A DNA stretch of 64,000 nucleotides, taken from assembly GCF_003122215.1 (NCBI RefSeq), contig NZ_QEYD01000007.1, positions 62,001 through 126,000 of the forward strand, in the 5' to 3' direction. Below, piece by piece: positions 29,332 to 37,779 of the stretch. The translations under genes were made by a program, and so were the position numbers. Position 1 is the stretch's first letter. The number at the start of each line of letters is the position of its first letter. Source of the stretch: Pararhodobacter marinus (GTDB lineage Bacteria > Pseudomonadota > Alphaproteobacteria > Rhodobacterales > Rhodobacteraceae). The notes beneath the pieces are model-generated. The model saw only the letters and a program-made list of their open reading frames with translations, was not told where the DNA came from and did not search any database.

Positions 29332-29943
29332 TCAGCCCTGCTGATCCCAGTCCCGCATCCGCGCCACGTAGCGCGCCAGCGTGTCGATCTCGAGATTGAT
29401 CGCGTCGCCGGTCTTCACATCGCCCCAGGTCGTGACCTCCTGGGTATGCGGGATCAGGTTGACGCCGAAATCGCGCCCGTCGACATCGTTGACCGTCAGC
29501 GACGTCCCGTTCAGCGCGACCGACCCTTTGGGCGCGATGAAGCGCGCCAGCGCCTCGGGCGCGCGGAAGGTGACGCGGGTGCTGTCGCCCTCGGTCTCCA
29601 TCGCGATCACCTCGGCCACGCCGTCGACATGGCCCGAGACGATATGCCCGCCCAGCTCGTCTCCGACCTTGAGCGCGCGTTCGAGATTGATACGCCGACC
29701 CGCGGCCCAGCCGTTGCGGCCGATGGCCGTCTTGGCGACGGTTTCCGCCGAGATGTCGACATCGAACCAGTTTTCCGGCTCGGCCCCCAGTGCGACCACG
29801 GTCAGGCAGACCCCGTCGCAGGCGATGGAGGCGCCGATATCGATACCGTCCACATCGTAGCGGGTGGCGATCCGCGCGCGCAGGTCGCCGCGCTGCTCAA
29901 GGGCGACGACGCGCCCGATATCGGTGATGATGCCTGTGAACAT
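29332..29943 (-). CDS. ribE: Riboflavin synthase, alpha subunit
   Basis: A 203-residue protein with the duplicated lumazine-binding barrel. The N-terminus MFTGIITDIGRVV and the second-repeat HIVSGHVDGVAEV are diagnostic. It converts two 6,7-dimethyl-8-ribityllumazine molecules to riboflavin plus the pyrimidinedione. The symbol is ribC or ribE depending on the naming scheme. I see no FMN riboswitch upstream; the 159-bp gap to kpsS is divergent. Confidence 0.95.
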   Translation of the reverse strand: MFTGIITDIGRVVALEQRGDLRARIATRYDVDGIDIGASIACDGVCLTVVALGAEPENWFDVDISAETVAKTAIGRNGWAAGRRINLERALKVGDELGGHIVSGHVDGVAEVIAMETEGDSTRVTFRAPEALARFIAPKGSVALNGTSLTVNDVDGRDFGVNLIPHTQEVTTWGDVKTGDAINLEIDTLARYVARMRDWDQQG

Positions 29944-30102
29944 AAGCCGGTCCCGTGATTTCCTAGGCCATCATTCGGCCATCTTCGCGCTTTATGGATG
30001 TGGCTATCTCTGGCATCATTTCAACACAAGGGGAACACCCCGGGGATACCCCGGACAGGGAAAACCCGGGCCCGCAACGGGCGACAGGCGCGCAGGCAGA
30101 CC

Positions 30103-31392
30103 ATGGTACCGATGACAGGCGACGGACGCCGATTCCTGATGTTGCAGGGCCCGCATGGCCCGTTCTTCCGCGAGCTGGGCACCTTGTTGCGCAGCGCCGG
30201 AGCCGAGGTCTGGCGCATCGGTTTCAACCGCGGCGACGAGGCCTACTGGGGCAAGCAGGGCTTCATCCCCTATCTGGGCACGCAGGAGGACTGGCCCGCG
30301 CGCATCGGCGCCGAGCTGGACCGCCTGCGCATCACCGACCTGATCCTGTACGGCGACACGCGGTTCATCCATGCCGAGGCCGTGCGCCATGCCCGTGCCC
30401 GCGGGATCGAGGTGCATATCTTCGAGGAAGGCTATCTGCGCCCGTGGTGGGTGACCTATGAGCGCGGCGGCTCGAACGGCAATTCGCGGCTGATGACGCT
30501 GTCGGTGCCCGAGATGCGCCGCGCGCTGGAGGCGTTCGAAACCGACCTGATCGACGCGCCCGCGCATTGGGGCGACATGCGTCAGCACGTCTTTTACGGC
30601 GTCGCCTACCACGCGCGGATTCTCTTGGCCAACCGCCGCTACAAGGGTTTCCGCCCGCACCGGGCGCAGAATGTGGTGCAGGAATTCCTGCTGCATCTGA
30701 AGCGGCTGATGGCGATGCCGCTGCACGCGGTAGAGCGGCGGCTCGCCACGCGGCGGGTCCGGGTGGGCGGCTTTCCCTATCACCTGGCGCTGTTGCAGCT
30801 GGAGCATGACAGCAATTTCCAGCAGCATTCCCCCTTCTCGACGATGACCGAGTTTCTCGACGTCGCGATCCGCGGCTTTGCCGAGGGGGCGCCCCGCCAT
30901 CACCACCTGGTCTTCAAGGCCCATCCGCTGGAGGACGGGCGCACGCAGCTGAAATCCGACATCGCCCGCATCGCCCGCGAGGCGGGGGTCGAGGGACGGA
31001 TCCATTTCATCCGGGGCGGCAAGCTGGCGCAGCTTCTCAACCATGCCCGCAGCGCGGTGACCACGAATTCCACCGCCGCCCAGCAGGTGCTGTGGCGGGG
31101 CATGCCGCTGAAGGTGTTCGGCGGGGCGGTCTATGACAAGCCGGAATTCGTCTCGACCCAGCCGCTGGCCGAGTTTTTCGCCCAGCCCACGCGGCCCGAC
31201 CTGCGCGCCTATCGCGATTATCGGCGCTTCCTGCTGGAAACCTCGCAATTGCCCGGCGGGTTCTATTCAGCGGCCGGCCGGCGGCAATTGCTGCGTCAGG
31301 TGGTCGACATGATCCTGTCGCCCGAAGACCCGTATGGCGCCGTCCTGTCGGGACGTGCGGCACCTCGGCAACACCTGCGGCTGGTGCCCTGA
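30103..31392 (+). CDS. kpsS: Capsule polysaccharide protein KpsS (beta-Kdo transferase family)
   Basis: A 429-residue cytosolic protein matching KpsS/LipB. It has RRFLMLQGPHGPFFRELG at the N-terminus, HIFEEGYLRPWWVTYERGG near residue 105 (the E-E-G-Y-L-R-P motif), QLEHDSNFQQHSPF and later FKAHPLEDGR and TTNSTAAQQVLW. In group 2 capsules KpsS adds the first Kdo residue of the poly-Kdo linker on lysophosphatidylglycerol. The start is not firmly set: ATG at 30103 or 30112, both with weak ribosome sites. The next gene encodes an export lipoprotein and the one after that KpsC. Confidence 0.9.
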   Translation: MVPMTGDGRRFLMLQGPHGPFFRELGTLLRSAGAEVWRIGFNRGDEAYWGKQGFIPYLGTQEDWPARIGAELDRLRITDLILYGDTRFIHAEAVRHARARGIEVHIFEEGYLRPWWVTYERGGSNGNSRLMTLSVPEMRRALEAFETDLIDAPAHWGDMRQHVFYGVAYHARILLANRRYKGFRPHRAQNVVQEFLLHLKRLMAMPLHAVERRLATRRVRVGGFPYHLALLQLEHDSNFQQHSPFSTMTEFLDVAIRGFAEGAPRHHHLVFKAHPLEDGRTQLKSDIARIAREAGVEGRIHFIRGGKLAQLLNHARSAVTTNSTAAQQVLWRGMPLKVFGGAVYDKPEFVSTQPLAEFFAQPTRPDLRAYRDYRRFLLETSQLPGGFYSAAGRRQLLRQVVDMILSPEDPYGAVLSGRAAPRQHLRLVP

Positions 31393-31586
31393 GCGCGCGG
31401 TGCCGCCTCCCGCGCCCTGCTTTCGCTACCAGATAGGCGCGATCGTGCCGCGACCGGCGCTTTATCTTGTCGGTTTGGCCAATCCGGGCGCAACCGCTTC
31501 TGGCAACGTCAGACCTATCGCGGCGACCGCCCAAGCCTCGAACGGCCCGGCGCCACGCGATCCTTGGGTTCCGCGTATATCCCCGC

Positions 31587-31615
31587 TTGGTTTTTTTCGC
31601 GGTATTGCGTATAGT
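31587..31615 (+). promoter_or_regulatory. Putative sigma-70 promoter of the polysaccharide export gene
   Basis: TTGGTT (31587-31592) and TATAGT (31610-31615) are 17 bp apart in an A+T-rich pocket inside the 266-bp gap after kpsS. The expected start near 31622 is 23 nt before the Shine-Dalgarno. The rest of the gap shows no gene or repeat. Confidence 0.5.
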
Positions 31616-31658
31616 TGCACAAAAAACTTGAGGCAGATCCATACAAGGAGCCCGAGCA

Positions 31659-32810
31659 GTGATTGTCAGACCTTCCCGCCGCGCCGTTGCGCTGGCGCTT
31701 GGCGTGTTCGTGGCGAGCGTCGGTGCCTGCACCATGCCGCGGCCCGGCCCCAACAGTAACGAGATCTTCTCGGGCTCCGTCCTTCGCGAGGGGAATGCCT
31801 ATGTCGTGGCCGTGGGCGACCGGGTGAACCGGGCGCTCGACACGCCGATGGCGATGGGCTTCTCGTCTTCGCTGCGCAACGCGGCGCTACTGGGCGGCGA
31901 CACGATCCGCACCGGCGACACCGTTGCGGTCACCGTCTATGAAAACGTGCCCGAGGGGCTGCTCACCTCGTCCGAGACGCCGGGCGCGCAGCTGACCGAG
32001 TTGCAGGTCGATTCCGAGGGCTTCATCTACGTCCCCTTCGCGGGGCGCGTGCGCGCCGCCGGCAGCTCGCCCGAGAACCTGCGCGCCACCATCGCCAACC
32101 AGCTTGACCAGCAGACGCCCGACCCGCAGGTCTATGTCAGCCGCACCGGCGGCGACGGGGCCAGCGTCAGCGTGGTCGGGGCCGTGGGCGCGCAGGGGGT
32201 CTATCCGATCACCCGTCCCAACCGCCGCCTGACGGCCATGCTGGCCACGGCGGGCGGCGTCGACATCCCCACGCAGACCGCCATGATCACTGTCTCGCGC
32301 GGGTCGATCACCGATCGGATCTGGCTGGACGACCTGTTCGATCACCCCGAGCTGGACATCGCCATGCGCGGCGGCGACCGGATCTATGTCGAGGCCGATC
32401 AGCGCCGCTATACCGTGCTGGGCGCGACCGGCGACCAGGCTTTGATCACCTTCGACCGGCGTGAACTGACCGCGATCGAAGCCCTGGCGCAGGTCGGCGG
32501 GCTGGATCCCACGCGCGCCGATCCGACCGGCGTCTTCGTGTTCCGCGACGAACCCGTGGAAGTGGCCCAGCGCATCCTGAACCAGACCGGGCTCGTGGGA
32601 GACCAGCGTTTCGTCTACGTGCTGGACCTGACCGCGCCCAACGGCATGTTCATGGCCCGCGATTTCCAGATCCGCGACGGCGACACGATCTACGTGACCG
32701 AGGCCTCTTCGGTGGCGTGGAACCGCCAGATCTCGGTCATCTCGGGCGCCCTGAGCGCGACGGGCTCGGCCTCGGCCACGCTGACGCGGATCCGGGCGGC
32801 CGGCGAGTAA
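31659..32810 (+). CDS. Outer-membrane polysaccharide export lipoprotein (Wza/KpsD family)
   Basis: A 383-residue secreted lipoprotein: signal sequence with lipobox VGAC, then a Poly_export domain (GGDTIRTGDTVAVTVYENVPEG, VDSEGFIYVPFAGRVRAAG) followed by SLBB repeats (SVVGAVGAQGVYPI, YTVLGATGDQALITFDRRELTAIEALAQVGGL) and a C-terminal repeat (IRDGDTIYVTEAS). It forms the outer-membrane channel for capsule export. The start is GTG at 31659, fixed by AAGGAG at 31645-31650. It lies between kpsS and kpsC, so capsule export is the likely job. Confidence 0.9.
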   Translation: MIVRPSRRAVALALGVFVASVGACTMPRPGPNSNEIFSGSVLREGNAYVVAVGDRVNRALDTPMAMGFSSSLRNAALLGGDTIRTGDTVAVTVYENVPEGLLTSSETPGAQLTELQVDSEGFIYVPFAGRVRAAGSSPENLRATIANQLDQQTPDPQVYVSRTGGDGASVSVVGAVGAQGVYPITRPNRRLTAMLATAGGVDIPTQTAMITVSRGSITDRIWLDDLFDHPELDIAMRGGDRIYVEADQRRYTVLGATGDQALITFDRRELTAIEALAQVGGLDPTRADPTGVFVFRDEPVEVAQRILNQTGLVGDQRFVYVLDLTAPNGMFMARDFQIRDGDTIYVTEASSVAWNRQISVISGALSATGSASATLTRIRAAGE

Positions 32811-32829
32811 CAACGGGCGGCGCGTCCCC

Positions 32830-34860
32830 ATGGCCGACGCCCCTCCGCGCCGCCTGATCGCCACGAGCCTCGGCTTTCTGGGCCCCCGCGCCCCGTCGCG
32901 CCGGGTGCGGCGTATCCTCGAACTCGCCCTTGCGCGCCCGGTTCCCGGCTGGCCGGGGCCGGGCGACGCGGTTCTGGCCTGGGGCCACAGCCCGCGCGCC
33001 TATCGCGCCGAATGGCTGGCGCGGCGCAGCGGCGCGCCGATGCTGCGGATCGAGGATGCCTGGCTGCGATCGGTCCATCCGGGCCGGGTGGCGGGCGAGC
33101 CGCCCATGGGCCTGCTGATCGACCGGCTGGGGATGCCTTACGACCCGGCGCAACCTTCGGAACTGGAACAGCTTCTGGCCACGCATCCGCTGGATGACGG
33201 CGCGCTGATGGCCAGCGCGCGCGACTGTCTGGCCCGGCTGCGGGCGCTGCATCTGTCGAAATACAATGCCCATGACCCGGCTCTGCCGCCGCCGCCGCCC
33301 GGCTATGTGCTGATCGTCGATCAGGTGCGCGACGATGCGGCGCTGTTGCAGGGCGGGCTTGGCGGGGCCGAGGGCGCGGCGAAACGGTTCCGCGACATGC
33401 TGCTGGCGGCGCGGATCGAGCATCCGCACGCGCCGATCCTGATCCGCGCGCATCCCGAAACGACAGGAGGCGCGCGCGCGGGATATTTCAGCGCCGCCGA
33501 CACGGACAATCAGATCTCGTTCGTCGACGGGCCGCATTCTCCGTGGTCGCTGCTCGATGGTGCCATCGCGGTCTATACCGTGTCGTCGCAGCTGGGATTC
33601 GAGGCGATCCTGGCAGGCCATCGCCCGCGCGTCTTCGGCCAGCCCTTCTACGCCGGCTGGGGGCTGAGCGAGGACGAAGACCCCCTGCCCCGGCGCCAGC
33701 GCGCGCTGACCAGGCTGCAGCTTTTCGCCATCGCCATGCTGGTCTATCCCGCCTGGTACGATCCCCTCCGCGACCGGCTTTGCGATCTGGGCGAGGTGAT
33801 CGACCAGCTCGAAGCGCGGGTCACGGCGTTCCGGCAGGATCGCGCAGGGCATGTGGCGGCGGGCATCAGCCGGTGGAAACGCGGGGCGATGCAGCGGTTC
33901 TTCGGGCGCGAACGGCCGGTGCGCTTTGCCGAAGAGGGCGCGACGCTGGCCTGGGCGTCAAAAACCGGGCCGGATTTTACCGGCCTGCGGGTCGAGGACG
34001 GGTTTCTGCGCTCGAAGGGTCTTGGCGCCGAACTGGTGCCGCCGCTGTCGCTGGCGGTGGACGATCTGGGCATCTATTACGACCCGACGCGCGAAAGCCG
34101 GCTTGAGCGGCTCATCGCCACGCCCCTGCGCGCGGATCAGGCCCGGCGCGCCCACGCGCTGCGCGAGGCTGTGCTGGCGGCAGGGGTGACGAAGTACAAC
34201 CTGAACGGTTCGACCGGCGCTTTCGCCGCGCAGGTGGCGGCGCTGAAGGCAGCGCGGCCGGATGCCGCCGTGATCCTGATCCCCGGACAGGTCGAGGACG
34301 ACGCCTCGATCCGGCTGGGCGCGGGTGCGATCCGAACCAACCGCGCGCTGCTGGATGCGGCGCGCGAGGCCGAGCCCGAGGCGATCCTGCTCTACAAGCC
34401 GCATCCCGATGTCGAGGCCGGCCTGCGACCCGGCGCGGTGCCCGATGCGGGCGATCTGGCCGATCTGGTCCTGAGCGGGGTCGATGCGCAGACCGCGCTG
34501 ACGCTGGCCGACCGGGTCTGGACGATGACCTCGGGGCTGGGATTCGAGGCGCTCTTGCGCGGCATCCCCGTGACCGTGACGGGCGCGCCGTTCTATGCCG
34601 GCTGGGGCCTGACCGAGGACCGGGGCGACGTGCCCGACCGGCGTCTGGCAGTGCATCCGCGTCCGACGCTGGACCAGCTGGTCCATGCCGCGCTGATCGC
34701 CTATCCGCGCTATCTCGATCCCGTCACGGGGCAGCTTTGTCCGCCCGAACTGGCGGTCGAGCGTCTGGCCTGCGGCCACGGAGGCCGACAGGGAAACGCC
34801 CTGCGGCTTGTGTCCAAGCTGCAGGGCGCGTTTGCAAGCTATGCGTGGCTGTGGCGATGA
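32830..34860 (+). CDS. kpsC: Capsule polysaccharide protein KpsC (dual Kdo transferase)
   Basis: A 676-residue protein made of two similar halves. The matching motifs are RIEDAWLRS and RVEDGFLRS, both near the start of each half, and two FYAGWGL(S/T)ED segments preceded by TVSSQLGFEA and TMTSGLGFEA. This duplicated architecture is diagnostic of KpsC, whose two transferase modules build the alternating beta-Kdo linker after KpsS acts. It follows the export lipoprotein gene by 19 bp. The inner-membrane exporter genes kpsM, kpsT and kpsE are not in the window. Confidence 0.94.
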   Translation: MADAPPRRLIATSLGFLGPRAPSRRVRRILELALARPVPGWPGPGDAVLAWGHSPRAYRAEWLARRSGAPMLRIEDAWLRSVHPGRVAGEPPMGLLIDRLGMPYDPAQPSELEQLLATHPLDDGALMASARDCLARLRALHLSKYNAHDPALPPPPPGYVLIVDQVRDDAALLQGGLGGAEGAAKRFRDMLLAARIEHPHAPILIRAHPETTGGARAGYFSAADTDNQISFVDGPHSPWSLLDGAIAVYTVSSQLGFEAILAGHRPRVFGQPFYAGWGLSEDEDPLPRRQRALTRLQLFAIAMLVYPAWYDPLRDRLCDLGEVIDQLEARVTAFRQDRAGHVAAGISRWKRGAMQRFFGRERPVRFAEEGATLAWASKTGPDFTGLRVEDGFLRSKGLGAELVPPLSLAVDDLGIYYDPTRESRLERLIATPLRADQARRAHALREAVLAAGVTKYNLNGSTGAFAAQVAALKAARPDAAVILIPGQVEDDASIRLGAGAIRTNRALLDAAREAEPEAILLYKPHPDVEAGLRPGAVPDAGDLADLVLSGVDAQTALTLADRVWTMTSGLGFEALLRGIPVTVTGAPFYAGWGLTEDRGDVPDRRLAVHPRPTLDQLVHAALIAYPRYLDPVTGQLCPPELAVERLACGHGGRQGNALRLVSKLQGAFASYAWLWR

Positions 34861-34864
34861 GCGC

Positions 34865-35344
34865 TCAGAACGATTCGCGCGGGATGACGACAAGTCCCAT
34901 CATCTGCGCGGCCTGCAGCGTCAGGATCCCGCTATCCAGCCCCAGGGGAGCCTGAAAGCGGCGCACCGCCTCCGAGGTCGCCTGATCCCATTCCCCGGTG
35001 ATCGGCCCGGCGTAATGGCCCCGCGCGGCCAGCGCGCGTTGCAGGGTGGCGACGGTATCGTCGTCGATCTGTTCGGGGCACGGCACGGCAAAAAGGCGGT
35101 CCTCGGCCGGCTGGAGCACGCGTTCGCGCGGCTGCAGACCCTCGGCCCCTTCGACCGACACGAACTCGACCTGCGTGACGGCGGGGATACGGTCGGTGGA
35201 CCAGCAGCCGCTGGAATTGCCCAGCATGGGGGCCTCGCTGACGGGGGCGGGTTCGGCGCGGCTGGCCGTCGCGTCGGGCGCGGCGGTCTGGCAGGCGGAG
35301 AGCAGGGCCGAGACGATAACCAGAGTGGAAGCGAGTCGGAGCAT
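34865..35344 (-). CDS. Lipoprotein with peptidoglycan-binding domain
   Basis: A 159-residue protein: signal peptide with lipobox LSAC at residue 17 region, a low-complexity linker rich in A, P, T and E, then a C-terminal PG_binding_1-type domain (VATLQRALAARGHYAGPITGEWDQATSEAVRRFQ). The lipid anchor and this domain suggest attachment between a membrane and the wall. ATG at 35344 is preferred over the codon at 35371 because the signal starts there. Its stop is only 5 bp from the convergent kpsC stop. Confidence 0.8.
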   Translation of the reverse strand: MLRLASTLVIVSALLSACQTAAPDATASRAEPAPVSEAPMLGNSSGCWSTDRIPAVTQVEFVSVEGAEGLQPRERVLQPAEDRLFAVPCPEQIDDDTVATLQRALAARGHYAGPITGEWDQATSEAVRRFQAPLGLDSGILTLQAAQMMGLVVIPRESF

Positions 35345-35584
35345 GATATTCCCGGAGCGCGATTCGCGCATTGTTTCTGTGTTGAGAGCAATGTGGCGCT
35401 GAAACGCGGCATTTTCCGGGCACGGAAACGGCCAAGTGCGGGCGGCACCGGCACCATTTCGCGGCAGCCCGGCGCCCCGAACACGCGCGCGGGGCGCGTG
35501 ATTTCACGGGTGGAACGCACGGTTGCCGGAAAGCTCTGGCCTCTGGTCAAAGGGCGTACACTTTCGTATGTCCGAACCCAGTGA

Positions 35585-35926
<342 letters not shown>

Positions 35927-35930
35927 TCCG

Positions 35931-37034
35931 ATGGCCACCAGCGTCAAACGCCAGGCCTGGTTCTGGGGCGTGCTGGCCGCGCTGCTGATCCTGGCGTTGT
36001 GGGGGCTGGGGAACACGATCCTGCCCTATATCCTGGGAACGACGCTGGCCTATTTCCTGGACCCGGTCGCCGACCGGCTGGAAAAGCTGGGCATGAGCCG
36101 GGTTCTGGCGACGGTGACGATCTCGGTGATGATGGTGCTGGTCTTCGTGCTGGCGCTGGTGCTGGTCGTGCCGTTGCTGATCGAACAGGGGCAGGCGCTG
36201 AGTGACTCGCTTCCGGGGCTGATCGAACGCGGCAGTAACCAGCTGGTCGAGCGGTTCCCGTCGATCCTGGACAACGATTCCACGCTGCGCCAGTCGCTCC
36301 GCGGTCTGGCCGAGGCGGTGCAGGCGCGGTCGGGCGAGCTGGCCAATGCGGTGCTGGGCTCGGCCATGTCGCTGCTCAATATCGGCCTGCTGGTCGTCAT
36401 CGTGCCGGTCGTCGCCTTCTACATGCTGCTCGACTGGGACAAGGCGGTGGCCAAGGTCGACGAGCTGCTTCCGCGCCAGCACGCGCCCAAGATCCGTACC
36501 ATCGCGCGCGACGTCGACCGCACCGTCGCCTCGTTCATCCGGGGCATGGGCACCGTCTGTCTGCTGATGGGCGCCTTTTATGCCACCGGGCTGATGCTGG
36601 TCGGGCTGCAATTCGGGCTGGTGATCGGGGCCTTTGCCGGTCTCATCACCTTCATTCCCTATGTCGGGGCCATCCTGGGCGGCGCGCTGGCTCTGGGCTT
36701 CGGACTGGTGCAGTTTTGGGGCGACTGGGTGCAGCTGGGCCTTGTCGCGGCGGTCTTCGCGGCGGGCCAGATGATCGAGGGCAACGTGCTGACGCCGAAA
36801 CTGGTCGGCAGCTCGGTCGGCCTGCATCCTGTCTGGCTGATCCTTGCGCTCAGCGTGTTCGGCGCGCTGTTCGGCTTCGTCGGGATGCTGGTCGCGGTGC
36901 CGGTCGCCGCCGCTCTGGGCGTGGTCGCGCGGCATATGGCGGCGGCCTACAAGGACAGCGCGCTCTATCGCGGCGATCCGCCCGTGGCGGACGCCCCCGC
37001 CTACCGGCCCGGGGCCCCGGATGACCGGTCGTAA
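35931..37034 (+). CDS. AI-2E family transporter (PerM-like)
   Basis: A 367-residue membrane protein with about 7-8 helices and the family region GMGTVCLLMGAFYATGLMLVGLQFGLVIGAFAGLITFIPYVGAILG, then VGSSVGLHPVWLILALSVFGALFGFVGMLVAVPVAA. The family is named for AI-2 export but many members have other or unknown cargo. It starts 4 bp after the ferredoxin stop and overlaps hdaA by 14 bp. Confidence 0.9.
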   Translation: MATSVKRQAWFWGVLAALLILALWGLGNTILPYILGTTLAYFLDPVADRLEKLGMSRVLATVTISVMMVLVFVLALVLVVPLLIEQGQALSDSLPGLIERGSNQLVERFPSILDNDSTLRQSLRGLAEAVQARSGELANAVLGSAMSLLNIGLLVVIVPVVAFYMLLDWDKAVAKVDELLPRQHAPKIRTIARDVDRTVASFIRGMGTVCLLMGAFYATGLMLVGLQFGLVIGAFAGLITFIPYVGAILGGALALGFGLVQFWGDWVQLGLVAAVFAAGQMIEGNVLTPKLVGSSVGLHPVWLILALSVFGALFGFVGMLVAVPVAAALGVVARHMAAAYKDSALYRGDPPVADAPAYRPGAPDDRS

Positions 37035-37737
37035 GCGCGCCGAGCAACTGCCGCTGGTTCTGCCTAGCGCGGAATCGACGGGCCGCGACGACTTTCTCGA
37101 AGCGCCGTCGAATGCCGTGGCCCTCGCCGCGGTCGAGGCCCCGCGCGGGCTTCCCAACGGGCTGACCGTGCTGGTCGGGCCGCCCGGCTCGGGCAAGACG
37201 CATCTGGCGCATATCTGGGCCGCGCGGACCGGCGCGCTGTGGCAGCCGGCGGACACTCTGACCGAGCGGCTTGAAGCGCTGGTGCAGCCCGGCGCGCCCG
37301 ACCGGATCGTCATCGACGACGCGCATCTGCTCGCGGGCGGCGCGGGCGAAGAGGCGCTGTTCCACCTGGTCAATCACCTGCGCGGCCGGGGCGAATTGCT
37401 GATGACCGCCGACCGCCCGGTGCGCGACTGGGGCCTCAGGCTGCCCGATCTGCTGTCGCGCCTGTCCGCCGCCGCGCATCAGCCGCTGGGCGAGCCCGAG
37501 GACGCCCTGCTCGCGGCCGTTCTGGTCAAGCTGTTCACCGACCGGCAGGTGCGAATCGATCCCGGCCTGATCGACTATATCCTCCCCCGGATGGAGCGCT
37601 CGCTCGATGCCGCGCGCTCGCTCGTGGCCGAGCTGGACCTGCGCGCCTTGCAGCTTCAGAAGAAGATCACCGCTGCCATGGTTCGCGAGGCTCTGAGCAA
37701 AGATCTCGACACGGATCCGGGCCCCGACGCATCATGA
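37021..37737 (+). CDS. hdaA: DnaA regulatory inactivator HdaA (Hda homologue)
   Basis: A 238-residue AAA+ protein related to DnaA domain III. Walker A is GPPGSGKT near residue 56 and Walker B VIDDAH near 97. The N-terminal QLPLVLP (residues 9-15) is a beta-clamp-binding motif like that of E. coli Hda, which is the key diagnostic. With the clamp it stimulates ATP hydrolysis on DnaA and so limits re-initiation. It overlaps the PerM-like gene by 14 bp, and the polyphosphate kinase gene starts 42 bp downstream. Confidence 0.9.
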   Translation: MTGRKRAEQLPLVLPSAESTGRDDFLEAPSNAVALAAVEAPRGLPNGLTVLVGPPGSGKTHLAHIWAARTGALWQPADTLTERLEALVQPGAPDRIVIDDAHLLAGGAGEEALFHLVNHLRGRGELLMTADRPVRDWGLRLPDLLSRLSAAAHQPLGEPEDALLAAVLVKLFTDRQVRIDPGLIDYILPRMERSLDAARSLVAELDLRALQLQKKITAAMVREALSKDLDTDPGPDAS

Positions 37738-37779
37738 CGGTATCACCAAACCGTCGCAATTGAGCGCTACAGACCCCGC

